Positions 11,373 through 23,904 of a stretch of DNA of 64,000 nucleotides are shown piece after piece. The stretch is taken from NCBI GenBank assembly GCA_038501625.1, contig JAZAYU010000081.1:3029457-3093456 (forward strand), given 5' to 3'. Below the pieces are notes generated by a model that saw only the letters and a list, made by a program, of their open reading frames with translations, did not search any database and was not told where the DNA came from. The position numbers and the translations under genes are program-made. Position 1 is the stretch's first letter. The number at the start of each line of letters is the position of its first letter. The stretch is from Corbicula japonica (lineage: Eukaryota; Mollusca; Bivalvia; Venerida; Cyrenidae).

Positions 11373-12890
11373 AATAACAGTAGAAGTGTGGTTTCCGTAA
11401 GTGCTTATTCATACCAGAAAATACATCGATATCTTTTTATGATTATACAGAAGTTCTATACAGGGCCCTCATTTTACGATTGGTAGGGACCGAATCTTGA
11501 CCCTATTCCCCTCCCCAATTAATTTTTTTTCCTTATTTCTATAACAATATAATAATTACAAATTATGAGTAGTTTTGTTGGTAGAATATTAATAAAGAAT
11601 TCTTATAAATAAAATTCTTCATTAAATGTGTACACTCTACAATGTTATTGTAAATGCTTCTTTTATATAATCCACAATTGATGGAAAAGGGTTGTTCTAT
11701 TATTTCTGATGATGATTTTTGAACATTTTAGAAACCCTAGTTATAAGACCTTTTGGGTTTCAATAATAGGGGCTATCTCATGACTGTCTACTTATCCATA
11801 ACCAGTTATACTGTACTAGTGTGATTGGATCAAGATTGATGAAGATTCAGTAAAGGCTTTTCAAGTTAGTGGATAGTGCATAAATATGATCAAAATTCAG
11901 TAAACAAATGCCATAACTCCAAAGCCTCATAAGCAATTTGGCTGGCTATTGAACTTGCCCTGGAAATCATGGCCATAAATGACCAAGTTTGTTGAAGATT
12001 ACACAAGTACTAAAGATTACGGTACTTAAGTTAAGGAGCAGACATCTTTGGCTCTCCTCTGTTCCTAACAGATGTTAAGGTATCGCACCTTTCAACATTG
12101 CTTTGCCATAGACAAAAAAGAAAAACATAAAAATCTCTCAAACCGCACAATGCAGAACTTCCATCAAACTTGATACAAACCAATGTTATAAATATATGTT
12201 TAATTTACATATGCTATGAAAAGTTAAAACAGTAAAGCAAAATAGTTAGACCCCAAAAAACTCTAAAAATTCTATTTGCAATTTATCACAAAAACAAAGC
12301 AACACTTAACATCAATCTAAATGTCTTGAAGAGTAATGAGTTACTGACAACGATACCTAAGGTCCTTTGGTCTAATAAATGTATACAATGTGAGTTATTT
12401 GTAAAAGTGTGTTTGATCTTCAATTTCCTGGTTGCAAAAATGGATGACATAATATGTTGATTTCTCTCTTCACAATTGAAAGTTGCTTTCCAAGGACCTA
12501 TGATATTTCATCAGTATCATTTCACGAATGTTAACATTTAAATTGTTGTTTGTGTTGCTTCCTTTTTGTGATAAATTGCAAATAAAATTCAGAGATTTGT
12601 TAGGTCTAACTATCTTTCTCAACTGTTCTAACTGTTTTTTACATATGAAAATTAATCATACACTTATAGCATTTATATGTGCAAAATTTGATGGTACTGC
12701 ATTGTGCTGTTTGAGAGATTTTTATATTTTTCTTTTCTGTTTATGGCAAAGCAAAGGCGAAACGCGAAATACCTTAACATAATTAAATCAGTTTTTTTCA
12801 GATGAGCACATAAACAGAACTTACTTATTTAATTTTGTACTGGTTTAATGAAAATAAGACAGACAGTTATTTTTCAGAACCAGCTTTGTT
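10184..12890. other. Segment present in copy A, absent from copy B
   Basis: Copy B joins GTGACCTT directly to TTCAGTGTACTAAG at about 24888, skipping 2.7 kb of copy A. The breakpoint lies inside the first tandem unit of the element at 10145-11372, and B retains that element's left terminus. A deletion in B with 2-3 bp of TT microhomology is therefore more likely than an insertion in A. The segment also contains the TTAA foldback at 12075-12777. I see no gene at 11373-12074. Confidence 0.8.
12075..12777. mobile_element. Giant TTAA foldback element (~700 bp hairpin)
   Basis: TTAAGGTAT at 12075 and ATACCTTAA ending 12777 bound two ~250 bp arms. These pair through blocks such as TTGCTTTGCCATA, AAATCTCTCAAAC, ATAGTTAGACC and TTTGCAATTTATCACAAAAA. 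The centre continues the fold (TAAGGTCCTTTGG versus CCAAGGACCTA). TTAA boundaries fit a piggyBac-like non-autonomous element. It encodes nothing; the 84-codon frame in the right arm is incidental. Confidence 0.85.
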
Positions 12891-13461
12891 TTCAGTTTAC
12901 TAAGATTTCACAATATAAAACCAACATGCTTCCATTTAGATGACATTTAATTGTGCATAGCAGAATACTGTTATCATAGTAAACATTGTATAATATTAAT
13001 ATAAGTAGTTTTTTCTTTACTATAAAACTATGATTATTTTCCAGGTGTATCTGTGAATTCATCACACAAGCTAAAAGTTCTTAAATTTTTAACAGACATT
13101 CACACCATGGGGCCTTCCTAGTAGCACAAATCTGGATGGGTTTCAGTCGGGTTGTATTCCCTTAACAGTTTAGACTGTGCATGCATGTATCTATTGTCAA
13201 TTTTTTCCATTCAAATCTAACTCTGCTGCACGCACACTAGTCCCTGTGAGTAAGCCATCCTGGGTTGGGTATTGGTCTGATTGTAGAGTTTTTCATATCC
13301 TGTGACATTAGGTGTTTCGAATGCAGTGCCAAGTCCAGCTCCCCAACAGTAGCAGGTTCAGCAACCAGTCTGTAATAGACAATTAAATAAACTAAATACT
13401 ATGAAATTCAAATGAAAAATTTCGATAAAATGTGTAAGTCAGGTGACCTATGGTACATACA

Positions 13462-15149
13462 GTACTGAAAATTATGAAATTGACAATTTTTCCGATTCCG
13501 ATCCGGTCCGCTTCCGATCCTAATGTCATCTATAACCGATCCGATTCCATTCCCATTGCGGTCCAATTCCATTCGATTGCACTCCAATTTTTTTCACTCC
13601 AGACAATGCGCTCCAAACGATCTTTACGCTCAAACCGATTCTTCCGATTCCGATCTTTTCGCTCCCCATTTTCGTTGGTCATTAACTATAACGCCGGGCA
13701 ATGCCCTCCAAACGATCTTTACACTCAAACGGATTCTTCTGATTCTGATCTTTTCGCTCCCACTTTTCATTGGTCATTACTTATAACGCATCTCGCGCTG
13801 AATTTACATTTCTGTGACATTTTTCTTATTTGCAGTTTTGTTTAATTTTATTGTTTAAACATGGTGGTTACTAACAAAGTAAATTGATCATTTAGATCTA
13901 ATTTAAAAATGACGCCTTTCTAAATTTTAAATCAGTTTAATGTTAGCGTTTATTACATTGCAGTTTTAAAATATTACCGTAAATTACACCCGATTCATGC
14001 GGGATTCATGTTAATTTGAGATGAGGAACCCAGCTGGTTTGGCGCAAATCAAGTCAGTAAATGCCTTTGGTGCGTATGCATCAATAAGCAGTTAATAAAA
14101 CTTTTTAGCCTAAATTTACGCTATAGGAAGTAGCATAACATGCAGAATATGCCGTTGAAGAGCTAAACAATCTTTCAGGATAAATGTACGCTGATTGATG
14201 TTTTGAAAGACTTTTTAATAAGAATATTCGTTCCGTTTTGCGTTATTTATGCTGTAACATAGACCTAAAACTTGTGAAACATCGATAATAAACTTCTTTA
14301 AATGTGAATATCGTGTTTATTTCTTTGTTTTTCACCGCTTCAATCAAAAGGGAAAATAGTTTAATTCTCTTTTAGTTTCGGACAGCGTTTATAGTTTATA
14401 TTTCATACTGGACTTAATAAATATTTATGTTCAAATATGTTTATAAGCATTAAATACATTTCAGTTGTGAATCTACTTTATTCTTACTTAATAAAATAAT
14501 GCTTTTACGCCATAATGTAGCACGGGTGGATGTACATGTTCGTTATTTCTTCCCTTGTGTAAGAAAAAATATTACGTATTTTCGCTTTAAGGGGAATTTT
14601 TACAAAAACGGTTCGGAACTAAATTTCAATAATATCACGCGCGTGAATGGCAAACACACCATTTAATATTATATGTTTTCAGTTTTATTTGCACAATTAT
14701 CGTTAAATAAGTTTTTTATTACTAGTGTTTGATTGCAGAAAACTCAATTAAATATTGTCAAAAAAATATTTGTTTCAAGTCGTGAAAAGAATCGGAAAAA
14801 GTGATTCGGATCGCTACTATATATAACTGAAAAATTATAAATAGAAGCGATCCGATCTGATCCAGTCAAAACGCTCCGGTCTTTTCACTCCAAGCGATCC
14901 CAACGCTCAAAGCGATTCCGATCCGGTCAAAACTCTCCAGTCTTTTCACTCCAAGAGATCCAAACGTTCAAAGCAATTCCGATCCGGTCAAAAAGCTCCG
15001 CTCTTTTCACTCCAAGCGATCCAAACGCTCAAAGCGATTCGCTTCGATTCCATTCTGTTTCCAATTCGATTGCGATTCCATTGCGCTCCTAACGGGATCG
15101 GTTTGCGGTCCGCTTCCGATCCGATTGTCAATTTCATGATTTTCAGTAC
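13462..15149. mobile_element. TIR element with GATCC-rich subterminal repeats (copy A)
   Basis: The inverted ends are GTACTGAAAATTATGAAATT and its near-complement ending ATGATTTTCAGTAC (about 26 bp, one mismatch). Inside each end are short tandem units of type CACTCCAAGCGATCCAAACG and TCAAAGCGATTCCGATCCGG (13490-13780 and 14850-15120). The middle (13800-14800) is AT-rich and non-coding. It is non-autonomous. The target duplication is not resolvable because the whole unit is shared by both large copies. Confidence 0.75.
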
Positions 15150-15627
15150 ATTTCAAAATTTGTCATTTGTTTGTGGATATTCCATGTCGCGGAAACTGAA
15201 CATACTTTGATATTCTCCCTGTTTCATACGTGTATGTGATGTTAAAGCTACCTTAATTGCACAACATGTAATTAAATAATAAAAATAAATTGTATTACGA
15301 TACTCACCGCTTTTGAATGTTCAATCAATCACATCAGAAATAATTATTTAATTCCGTAAATTGCGTTCTGTTGACAGCTATGACGTCATAATCGTCTAAA
15401 AGCCTGTTCTTACGTTCCAGACGGATATTTCAGCTCACAGTTGTTAAACCACCGATACCGACATAATTTCTTGCACTGATAAAAAAAAATTCAAAAATGC
15501 AAAACACAGATCCAAAAGCCTTTTTGACGAAGCTGAAGATGAACACTGACAAACATAAAATATAGGTATAATTATATATATTGTTGGAAAAATTTACATT
15601 ATAACATATTTCTTCATTCTTCTTGAC

Positions 15628-15695
15628 TGTGTGGGGAGGCTGTTTTTTCTGTATGGGGCAATTCCTGATATGCATATTTCACCTTTTTGCAATCT
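15628..15695 (+). repeat. Short dispersed repeat, family 2 (copy A)
   Basis: The core TGTGTGGGGAGGCTG, a TTTTCTG block and CCTGATATGCATATTTCAC recur at 30688-30757, 36238-36313 (reverse), 58432-58495 (reverse) and 61856-61926. The function or element type is unknown. Confidence 0.6.
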
Positions 15696-15724
15696 TAAAA
15701 CTACTTAAATAATACCAGTTATAA

Positions 15725-18412
15725 ATGTCAAAACACCTTTTAATGATACGTGTGAGCTTTAACCATAAAAAAAATAATAAAATGATTTAAATTCAATATA
15801 ACTACCATTGATACCAATTATGTTATAACACTATATAAATCACTGTAACCGATGTACGTACTTTCCTTATTTAGGCAGTTTTTGAACAATAAAAAATAGC
15901 TACGCATCTGCAATGTTAAAAGTACATGTATGGTAAATAGCGGGCATGTTGAAGCTTCATTTTGACACCAACAAATCGATTTTTAACGAAAACTTAATGC
16001 ACCAGTGTGATTATCACGCCGTATTGAAACCTTATGGATATACTATATTTTCCTTATTTTTACTTTTTTTTAACTTAATAAAAGAATAGCTTCTTAAATA
16101 GCACTAATAATTAAAGGCGGGCATATTTAAGCTTCAGTTAAACAACAACATATCGAAGTTTGGTACAAAACTGAATGTACTTGTGTGATTCTCGCGCGAT
16201 ATGTAAACCGTGCGAATATCACGGCGCGGGGAAATAACGTTATCACTCATCAACTATATATAGACCGTTTTCACACACATGTTTATTCCAGATATGTTTC
16301 AATCGTATTAACACATGCGAGAAGATGATTGAAATCCAATATAGTTACCATTACTACTATTTCGTTTATAAAACTATAACTCCCTGTAACCGATGTTCGT
16401 ATTTTCCTTATTAAGGCAGTTATTGAACAACAAAAATAGCTACGCACCTGCAATGTTAAAAGTGCATGTATGGTTGATAGCGGGCTTGTTAAAGCTTTAT
16501 TTTGACACCAACAAATCGATGTTTAACAACAAACTTAATGCAACAGTGTGATTCTCATGCTGTATTAAAACCGTGTGAATATAATATATTTCCTTATTTT
16601 TGACTCAATAAAAGAATAGCTACGCACTTGCAATATAATGAGCACTTATACAATAAAAAAGCGGACATGTTTAAGCATCAATTTAAAATCAACATATCGA
16701 ATTTTGATACGAAACTGCATGCACTAGTGTGATTCTCACGGGGTATGTAAACCGTGTGAATATTACGGCCTAGAGATATAAAGTTATTACTCATCATAAA
16801 TAGACTTATTCAACATACGTGTATGTTCCAGATATGTTTAAATCCTATTAAAAAATAATAAAAGGCGACTGAAATTCAATATAGTTATCATTGCTACCAT
16901 TTCTGTAATAACACTTCAACTATCTGTAACCGACGTTCGTATTTTCCTTATTAAGACCGTTTTTTTAACAAAATAGAAAAAGCTTCGCTCCTACAATGTC
17001 AAAAGCGCATGCATGGATGATAGCGGGATTGTTGAAGCTTCATTTTGACAACAAACTAAATGCAACAGTGTGATTCTCACGCCGTATTAAACAGTGTGAA
17101 AATAATATATTTCGTTATTTTCGGCAGTTTTTCAACTAAATAAAAGAATAGCTACGCACTTGCAATATAATGAGCACTGATAAAATAAAAAGCGGACATG
17201 TTTAAGAGTCAATTTGACATCAACATGTCGAATTTTGATACGAAACTGCATGCACTAGTGTGATTCTCACGGGGTATAACCGTGTGAAAATTACGGCCCA
17301 GAGAAATAAAGTTATTAATCATCAAATGTATAGGCTTCTTTATACACACTTGTATTCTCGAGATATGTTTAAATCCTATTAAAAATAATAAGAAATGATG
17401 CTTGTAATTCAATATAGTTATCATTGCTTCCATTTCTGTAATAACACTTTAACTATCTGTAACCGACGTTCGTATTTTCCTTATTAAGGTCGTTTTTGAA
17501 CCAATTAGAAATAGCTACGCACCTGAAATGTTAAAAGTGCATATATGGTTGATAGCGGGCTTGTTAAAGCTTCATTTTGACACCAACAAATCGATGTTTA
17601 ACAACAAACTAAATGCAACAGTGTGATTCTCACGCCGTATTAAAACCGTGTGAAAAAATATATTTCCTTATTTTTTGCAGTTTTTCAACTAAATAAATTA
17701 GCTACGCACTTGTAATATAATGAGCACTTATAAAATAAAAAGCGGACATGTTTAAGCTGCAATTTGACTTCAACATATCGAAGTTTGATACGAAACTGAA
17801 TGCACTAGTCTGATTCTCACGCGGTATGTAAACCGTGTGAATAGTACGGCCCAGAGAAATAAAGTTATTACTCATCAATATAAGCCTCTTCTACACACTT
17901 GTATTCTAGAGATATGTTTAAATCCTATTCAAAATAAGAAAAGATGATTTGAATTTAATATAGTTACCACTGCTACCATTTTTGTTATAACACTATATCT
18001 CACTGTAACAGCATTACATATTTTCCTAATATATACAGGTTTTTAACAATACAAAAATAGCTACGCACCTGCAATATTTAAAGTACATGTGTGGTTGATA
18101 GCGGCCATGTTACAGCTTCATTTTGACACCAACAAATCGATGTTTAACAACAAACTTTATGCCCTAGTGTGATTCTCACGCCGCATATAAACCGTGTGAA
18201 AATAATATATTTTTCTTATTTTTATCTGTTTTTCAACTAAATAAAAGAATAGCTACGCACTAGCAATATCAATGGCATTTATACCATTAAAAGCGGACAT
18301 GTTTAAGCTTTAATTTGACACCAATATATTGAATTTTGATACAAAACTGAATGCACAAGTGTGATTCTCACGCAGTATATCAACCGTGTGAATATTACGG
18401 CACCCGCGTAAT
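15725..18412 (+). repeat. ~540 bp tandem array of dimeric monomers
   Basis: About five units repeat with a 530-550 bp period. The landmark TAACCGATGTTCGTATTTTCC occurs near 15846, 16387, 16927, 17459 and 18006. A second landmark, ACCGTGTGAATATTACGG, occurs near 16206, 16746, 17278, 17829 and 18382. Each unit contains two related ~270 bp halves, both starting AATAGCTACGCAC and both carrying a GTGTGATTCTCACG block, so the monomer is itself a dimer. The array separates the two large copies. No coding potential is seen. Confidence 0.9.
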
Positions 18413-18500
18413 AATCACACGCGTGGTAATATTACCACGCGTGTGAAAATTACGCGACACCGGTATAGCGTAATTTTAACACGGCCGTAATAATAACACG
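18404..18500. other. Palindrome and repeated-motif cluster at the duplication junction
   Basis: Positions 18415-18446 form a perfect 32 bp palindrome (TCACACGCGTGG and its complement around TAATATTA). Around it a motif of the form CGTAATNNTNACACG occurs four times within about 95 bases, in both orientations. It is also related to the ACCGTGTGAATATTACGG block of each 540 bp unit. Copy B begins at 18459, within the cluster. Confidence 0.85.
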
Positions 18501-20267
18501 TTTTCTAAGGTTTTGATGGTCTCATTTAAAACTTAATTGTTTTATTACGGGAAAGTAAATTTGCACGAAAATTCGTCTATGACAACATTAAATATTGATT
18601 AAATGTTTACAAAATTCTATTGCATTCGAAATAATTGTTCCTATGAAATATCTGGTTGTCAAATTCGGGAATATCCGCGATTTTGCGTTCAAAAATGGGC
18701 TTCGTAAAAAAACCTACCACGCATTGTTTGAGAAATAAATTCATAAAACAAAATGCGGAAAACTATAAAAACAAATCATTCTTCATAGTAAATCAGTGCT
18801 GATGCAATATCATTCCTTTTAAACATATGTTTAAAGCTTAAAAATTGTCACATATTTTTCCGTAATGGCGTCATTTCCGTCCGTTCGGTATAATAACTGG
18901 AAGTTACATCGTTTAGACTTATTTAACATTCATTTACACTAAAAGGTCTTTTGGTTAAACAAATTAAAGTATAGGTATCAAAATATTACTACTAAATAAG
19001 ATAAAAATAGGTGTCTGATGCCACTCAACAGTTTTCATAACGGTCATTTACACCTGCGGACATCGAAAGAAAATTCACTTCCGGGATTTTATTGTTTGTT
19101 TTCTTATTTTGCTTTCTTATTTTTAATCTGCTAATTTTACTCTGCTTAACTGTAAGAAGAACATTTAAATCAGAGATATGTTGATTTAAAACTATAAAAT
19201 GTCAATCTTTTTAATAATAACAATTTACACAAAAAATGTTAAAGGTGGATAAACATGAATTTTCATAAATCATGAATTCATCAGAAACATGTTCAAATCT
19301 AGAAAAATCAAGAAAGATTGCAAGAATATTGCAATTGTACTTGTTGTTAAAATAAAACAAAAAATATCTGATAAAAAAGTTTTAAACTGTTATCTCGGTT
19401 GTTCATATATGTAAATATTTAATCGTCAGCTTTAGCTATAGTGTTGACCATGAGCAATGCAAGTTACAAGTTTATATTCAATGATGTTTTCGATAATGGG
19501 GCTGATATAAGATTTCTAGAATTGGGGATTGTTTGCAGTAGTTTAGGCTGGTTACATGATAATTTCCAACTTTCGGACCAAAATCCGCATTAAAATTAAA
19601 TATTGCTACCCACAATAGGGTCAGAGCAACCTGCTGAACCTCTTCAGGATCCACCGCTGAGACACAATAGGGTGTACATGTTTTTACAAAATCCCCTGGC
19701 ACTTTAACAAACCAAGTTTTAACATTTAGCAATGATATGCTTGCTGATATTCATCCATTTGGGAGTGGGTGAGAACTATTGTCATTAGAGACATTTAAGA
19801 AGTATTTCTGAATTCTAGGGATCCAACTCATAACTTCATGACTGCCATGCCATGCCAAGGATTTTTTCACCACCATTGTGTTACCATAATTATGTAAAAT
19901 TGCACTGAACAGAGCATGTACAACATTTAATGGTTATACATTAAACTATAGTTTATGGTAAACCACAGAAGTGTGCTTGGAAATATGATTTTAAAATTTA
20001 TCCTCAGGGATTCATCTAGCTGCTGAATCTCTAGGGTTTTTTTGTTGTTTTTTTTTTCATTTTTATAGGGACCCGGATTTGGATTCTGTCAATCAATGGC
20101 CAACACAAACCTAATTCCGGGGAAAAAATGATACTTCAGTTAATATTGTAGTGGTCAAAATAGGCATTTGGGAAATTGTAAGAGTCAAAGGGTCATCTCC
20201 CAGGTCAAATGGAACATCTGATTCTAAATAGAAAATAATTTTTTGGTCCCAGAAGTCATTCACATGT

Positions 20268-20509
20268 TTAACCCTTTCCTGTATAGATACACCTTTATTG
20301 CCAGGGCGAACAGTTTAGATCAGATCAGCCGGCACATCCGTGCCATCTGATCAGGATCTAAACTGTTCGCTTATTGATTCATTAGGTTATTTCTGACCAA
20401 AATGCGACCAGTGCAGATCCTGATCAGACGGCACGGATGTGCCGGCTGATCTGGATCTACACTGGTCGCACACAGCGTAAAAATGCGTATATATCCAGGA
20501 AAGGGTTAA
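20268..20509. mobile_element. TTAA-ended MITE, family 1 (copy B)
   Basis: This is the same element as 5465-5692 and is more complete. Both inner arms (CCGGCACATCCGTGCC and GGCACGGATGTGCCGG) are present, so the whole unit folds into paired hairpins. Confidence 0.8.
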
Positions 20510-21896
20510 GTTAATATATTTGCTTTTCCACTAGCCTAACTGCATGGACAGTGTCAGCAAATCAGTGATAAAATAAGTAATTTTTCATTTTAACTTTATT
20601 CTGATTAATTTTAGAGGATCAAGTGTGAACAGTTTTTTTTAAATTCTGTTGCCTATCACTGAATGCAGTTAATAACCCAACAATACTGCTTTGTGAGAGT
20701 ATACATAAAAAGATGTGTTGCAATCATTTTCAGTGATTCCTATGATGGGTATCTTCTTAATATTTAAGTCAGTTATCTACAAATGCATAGAATCACATTA
20801 AAACCACCAGAATTTTATGAATACTATACCTCTTCAACAAACAGTGTAATGAGCCAGTGTCATAGGCAGGATTTCCATAATGGAGCTTGTTAAATGGGCA
20901 GTCTTATGGTAGTTACATGATAATTTCTTACTTTAAGTCCTAAATTCTTTGGGAAAATTAATTATAAAATATTGCTGCCAACAAGAGGGTTGGTGCAACC
21001 CCACTGAACCCCCTCTGGATCTGCCCTTGAATGTGCCACATAAAAATCTAGACTTGATGCCAAATATGTTTAATTTAAAATATCAATACATTTTATATTC
21101 AAAACTGTATCCTACATCAACATATATTAAACAGAGACTGAACCATATTAAATAAGAAGAGTGGTCTAGGGGTAAAGTGTTTTACTCAAGATCCTGCGGG
21201 TTTAATGCTACCATCAATGAGATATGTCTGCAGTTTCCCCAATCCACATTGGGCGCAAGTATTGGTTTGCAACCCAGGAAGCAATCATCGAGCATAATCA
21301 ACGTTAAAAAATAAGTTTAAACTAAACCATATTAAACTTTGGTAAAAATAATCTACATTTGATTTTAAGCATATGTTGAAAGTTTCAAGTCATTATTTAG
21401 AAAACTGTTAAAGAAGACACTTGACAGCTTCAACATAAAAATTTTATAATGGACTCAGCAATATAAAAATTATGTCATGATCACCTAGAATACATGTTTG
21501 AAGTTTCAAGTAAATGTCTTTAATACTGTAGAAGAAACCCCCTTTCTACAAATAATGAACTGGGCAAAATGAAAAATATTTTTAATGTCACCAACATGTT
21601 TACACTTGATGTAGAACATAGGTTGAACCTTTATTTCCATGGGATTTGGCTGTTTTCCAATGGCCAAACAGTGTAGACCCATGTGTATCAAACACCTGAG
21701 TCAGTTAAAATGCAAAATGCACTTTAACTTAAATTCCACTGAAACCATTATTTACAACTATTGAATTACAGTACACATTGCATAGATTAACTCTGTAAGT
21801 GGAAAATATCTTCATCAACGATGCAAATTTCAGTTTTCATAACATCATTAGTACACAATGTTAATTAACCCCGACAGACTTAATAATTATCACTGA

Positions 21897-22110
21897 TTGT
21901 TCAACCCTTCACTTCATGGGATAAAGCTGATATCCCATGAGCAAACAGTGTAGATCCAGATCATCTCACACAACTGTGCCATCTGAGCATGATCTACAAT
22001 GTTCACTTTTCATTCATGAGATTATTTCTTACCAAGAAGCAAACAGTGTAGATCCTGGTCAGAATTGGCACATTTGATCTAGATCTACAATGTTTGCACA
22101 TGTGATATGA
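21897..22110. mobile_element. TTAA-type MITE, family 1 (degenerate, copy B)
   Basis: This is the copy B counterpart of 7257-7470 with near-identical sequence, duplicated passively with the large repeat. Confidence 0.55.
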
Positions 22111-22573
22111 AATTTACAAGGTTTTAGATTGTGATAAAATGGAATAAGAAGGAACATCTTAACAGATCCTGGCAAAAACATTAACCATTTCTTATGGGTG
22201 CTATAACTGTAAGTGCTGAGATCTGAGATAAGATCATTCCTAATCACTAAGATTTCTAAACTATTGAGAGAACAGGACACCATTGCTAGGGGGATGCTGT
22301 GTGGCCAGTGATTAATGTATTTGGCTGACAATCACAGGTTTCTTACTGCTCAGGGTATAAGTCCTCCTGAAGTCAGAATCTTTTGTTACAAGAGCTATCA
22401 GCTTTAGGTAATTCTTCCTTGGTCTATAATGCTGGAGGAATCTTGATTCTTCTTTAACCAGAATAACCTGGAATTCCACACCAAGATTTTCACTTGTAGG
22501 AGGCATGACAGATCCAATGTCATTAATCTTAGTATGGAAACCAAGCTCAGACCTCAGGTTGCGCACTGGGCTG

Positions 22574-22709
22574 AAGGTTATAAAGCTGAGTTTGGAAACC
22601 AGTCTCAAATCTCAAGCATCTGATTGGCTATAATGGCGACTGTTCGCCATTTCAGCCAATAAGATGCTTGAGATTTGAGACTGGTTTCCATGCTCAGTTT
22701 TATAACCTT
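22574..22709. repeat. Full hairpin element (copy B)
   Basis: Two ~67 bp arms (22574-22640 and 22641-22709) pair with few mismatches and almost no loop. Core: AACCAGTCTCAAATCTCAAG. A diverged relative lies at about 39140-39300. It is probably a palindromic MITE. Confidence 0.75.
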
Positions 22710-23813
22710 GGGCACTGGTTAATTTTGAGATTTTACCAGTCAGATTGCTGAGATCTGAGACTAGTCTTCCATGCTAAGTTTTATATCTAAAAGCAATTAA
22801 ATCAATGGGATGGCAATTCCTCATCAGCTTAGCTTAGGTGGGACTATACACTTTTGTACATCTTCCAAACAATTTGGAAAAAACTGTTGTTTTATCATTT
22901 AATCCCCTTTTTAGTGCTTAGCACAGATACATTTGTCACATTTATGACCAGTATAGACCCTAGTCATCCTGTATATTTGTAGAGTCTAATCAGTTTACAC
23001 TAATCAATATTCAGTTAAAAATTTTCAGTAAAATGCTACTATGAACAATAATTATTTAATGTACTTGGTTTGGACTGATAATTCAATTTGTATTGAATTG
23101 CACCAGTTGTTTTCATTTGCATTTGCATTCTACTTATTAGAATGAGAAATGTGCAGAATGATTTAAAATTTAAGGCATTAGACGGAACATTTCAGTAACT
23201 TTTTGTTAGTTGTGTTGTGTACATTGATATTAATCATACTTGACACATTCTAGGATGTTATACTCATTGAAATAGTTTGATTCATATTTTATAATTGCAC
23301 CTCTTTTCTCAATAATTAATAGCCTTCCTAAATGTATCTCAGGCTTTTTCTATTAATTATCTTAAAAGTTAAGGTCATTTTTCATTGAACTAAAGTCATA
23401 AGCCTGATTTCATAAAAAAATCAAATTTTTTCATGACCAATTCATTATACCCACATGTGTAAAATATATATTGAACAATTACCACCTACCTCCAAAAAAT
23501 GTATCATTTTATTTTTAATTGTTTTTTATATGTTATGGTTACATTTCCTCCCATTTACCTATTTTAAATTTTAAGTGTAAATCCTGATCAGCTGGCACAC
23601 CTGTGAATTTTCATTGTATACATTTTCTTTCCTTAAACCAACATTTTAAACAATCTGTAAACCATCAGATGTAGTTTTACTTAAATTTAAAAAAATACTC
23701 TATTGTCCAAGAAAGCTTTAATTAAACCAAACTTTTTGTGCAAGTTGATATAATAATATTATAGCAAATAACTATAGGTGCCCTTTCCAATTGTTATTTC
23801 TTTATCTCTGCAG

Positions 23814-23904
23814 ATACCTGATAAGTATCAGAATACACAGGTACAGTATGGTCCTTATCAGTGCCCTGCTGTGTTTATTTGTCACAGCAAGTATCCAAAT
23901 ACTG
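23814..23904 (+). CDS. Candidate orphan exon in copy B
   Basis: This is the copy B counterpart of 9122-9212, with identical peptide, acceptor and donor. Just downstream, copy B has CAACAG where copy A has a shorter A-rich string. The length difference is a multiple of three and keeps the extended frame open in both copies. Function unknown. Confidence 0.3.

Larger units (their letters stand above)
1442..15892 (+). repeat. Large direct duplication, copy A
   Basis: Copy A starts at ACCGGTATAGCG (1442) and matches 18459-30954 almost base for base, with scattered SNPs and small indels. About 9.4 kb is common to both copies. A-only blocks are 2594-4800, 6386-6563 and about 10184-12890. A lacks the 27346-30405 insertion of B. 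Outside the elements listed separately (for example 4815-5464, 5693-6380, 8025-9085 and 9290-10140), I see no convincing gene. The short open frames there are kept in both copies only because the copies are recent. Copy A ends inside the first monomer of the 540 bp array. Confidence 0.95.

Noticed and set aside
13450..13845. Open frames of 120-131 codons on both strands (also at 25403-25840)
   Set aside because: They arise from the GATCC-rich subterminal repeats of a transposon; both strands are open and the translation is low in complexity.
15725..18412. CRISPR-like array
   Set aside because: Repeat period is ~540 bp with diverged units and no short spacer pattern; the context is eukaryotic.
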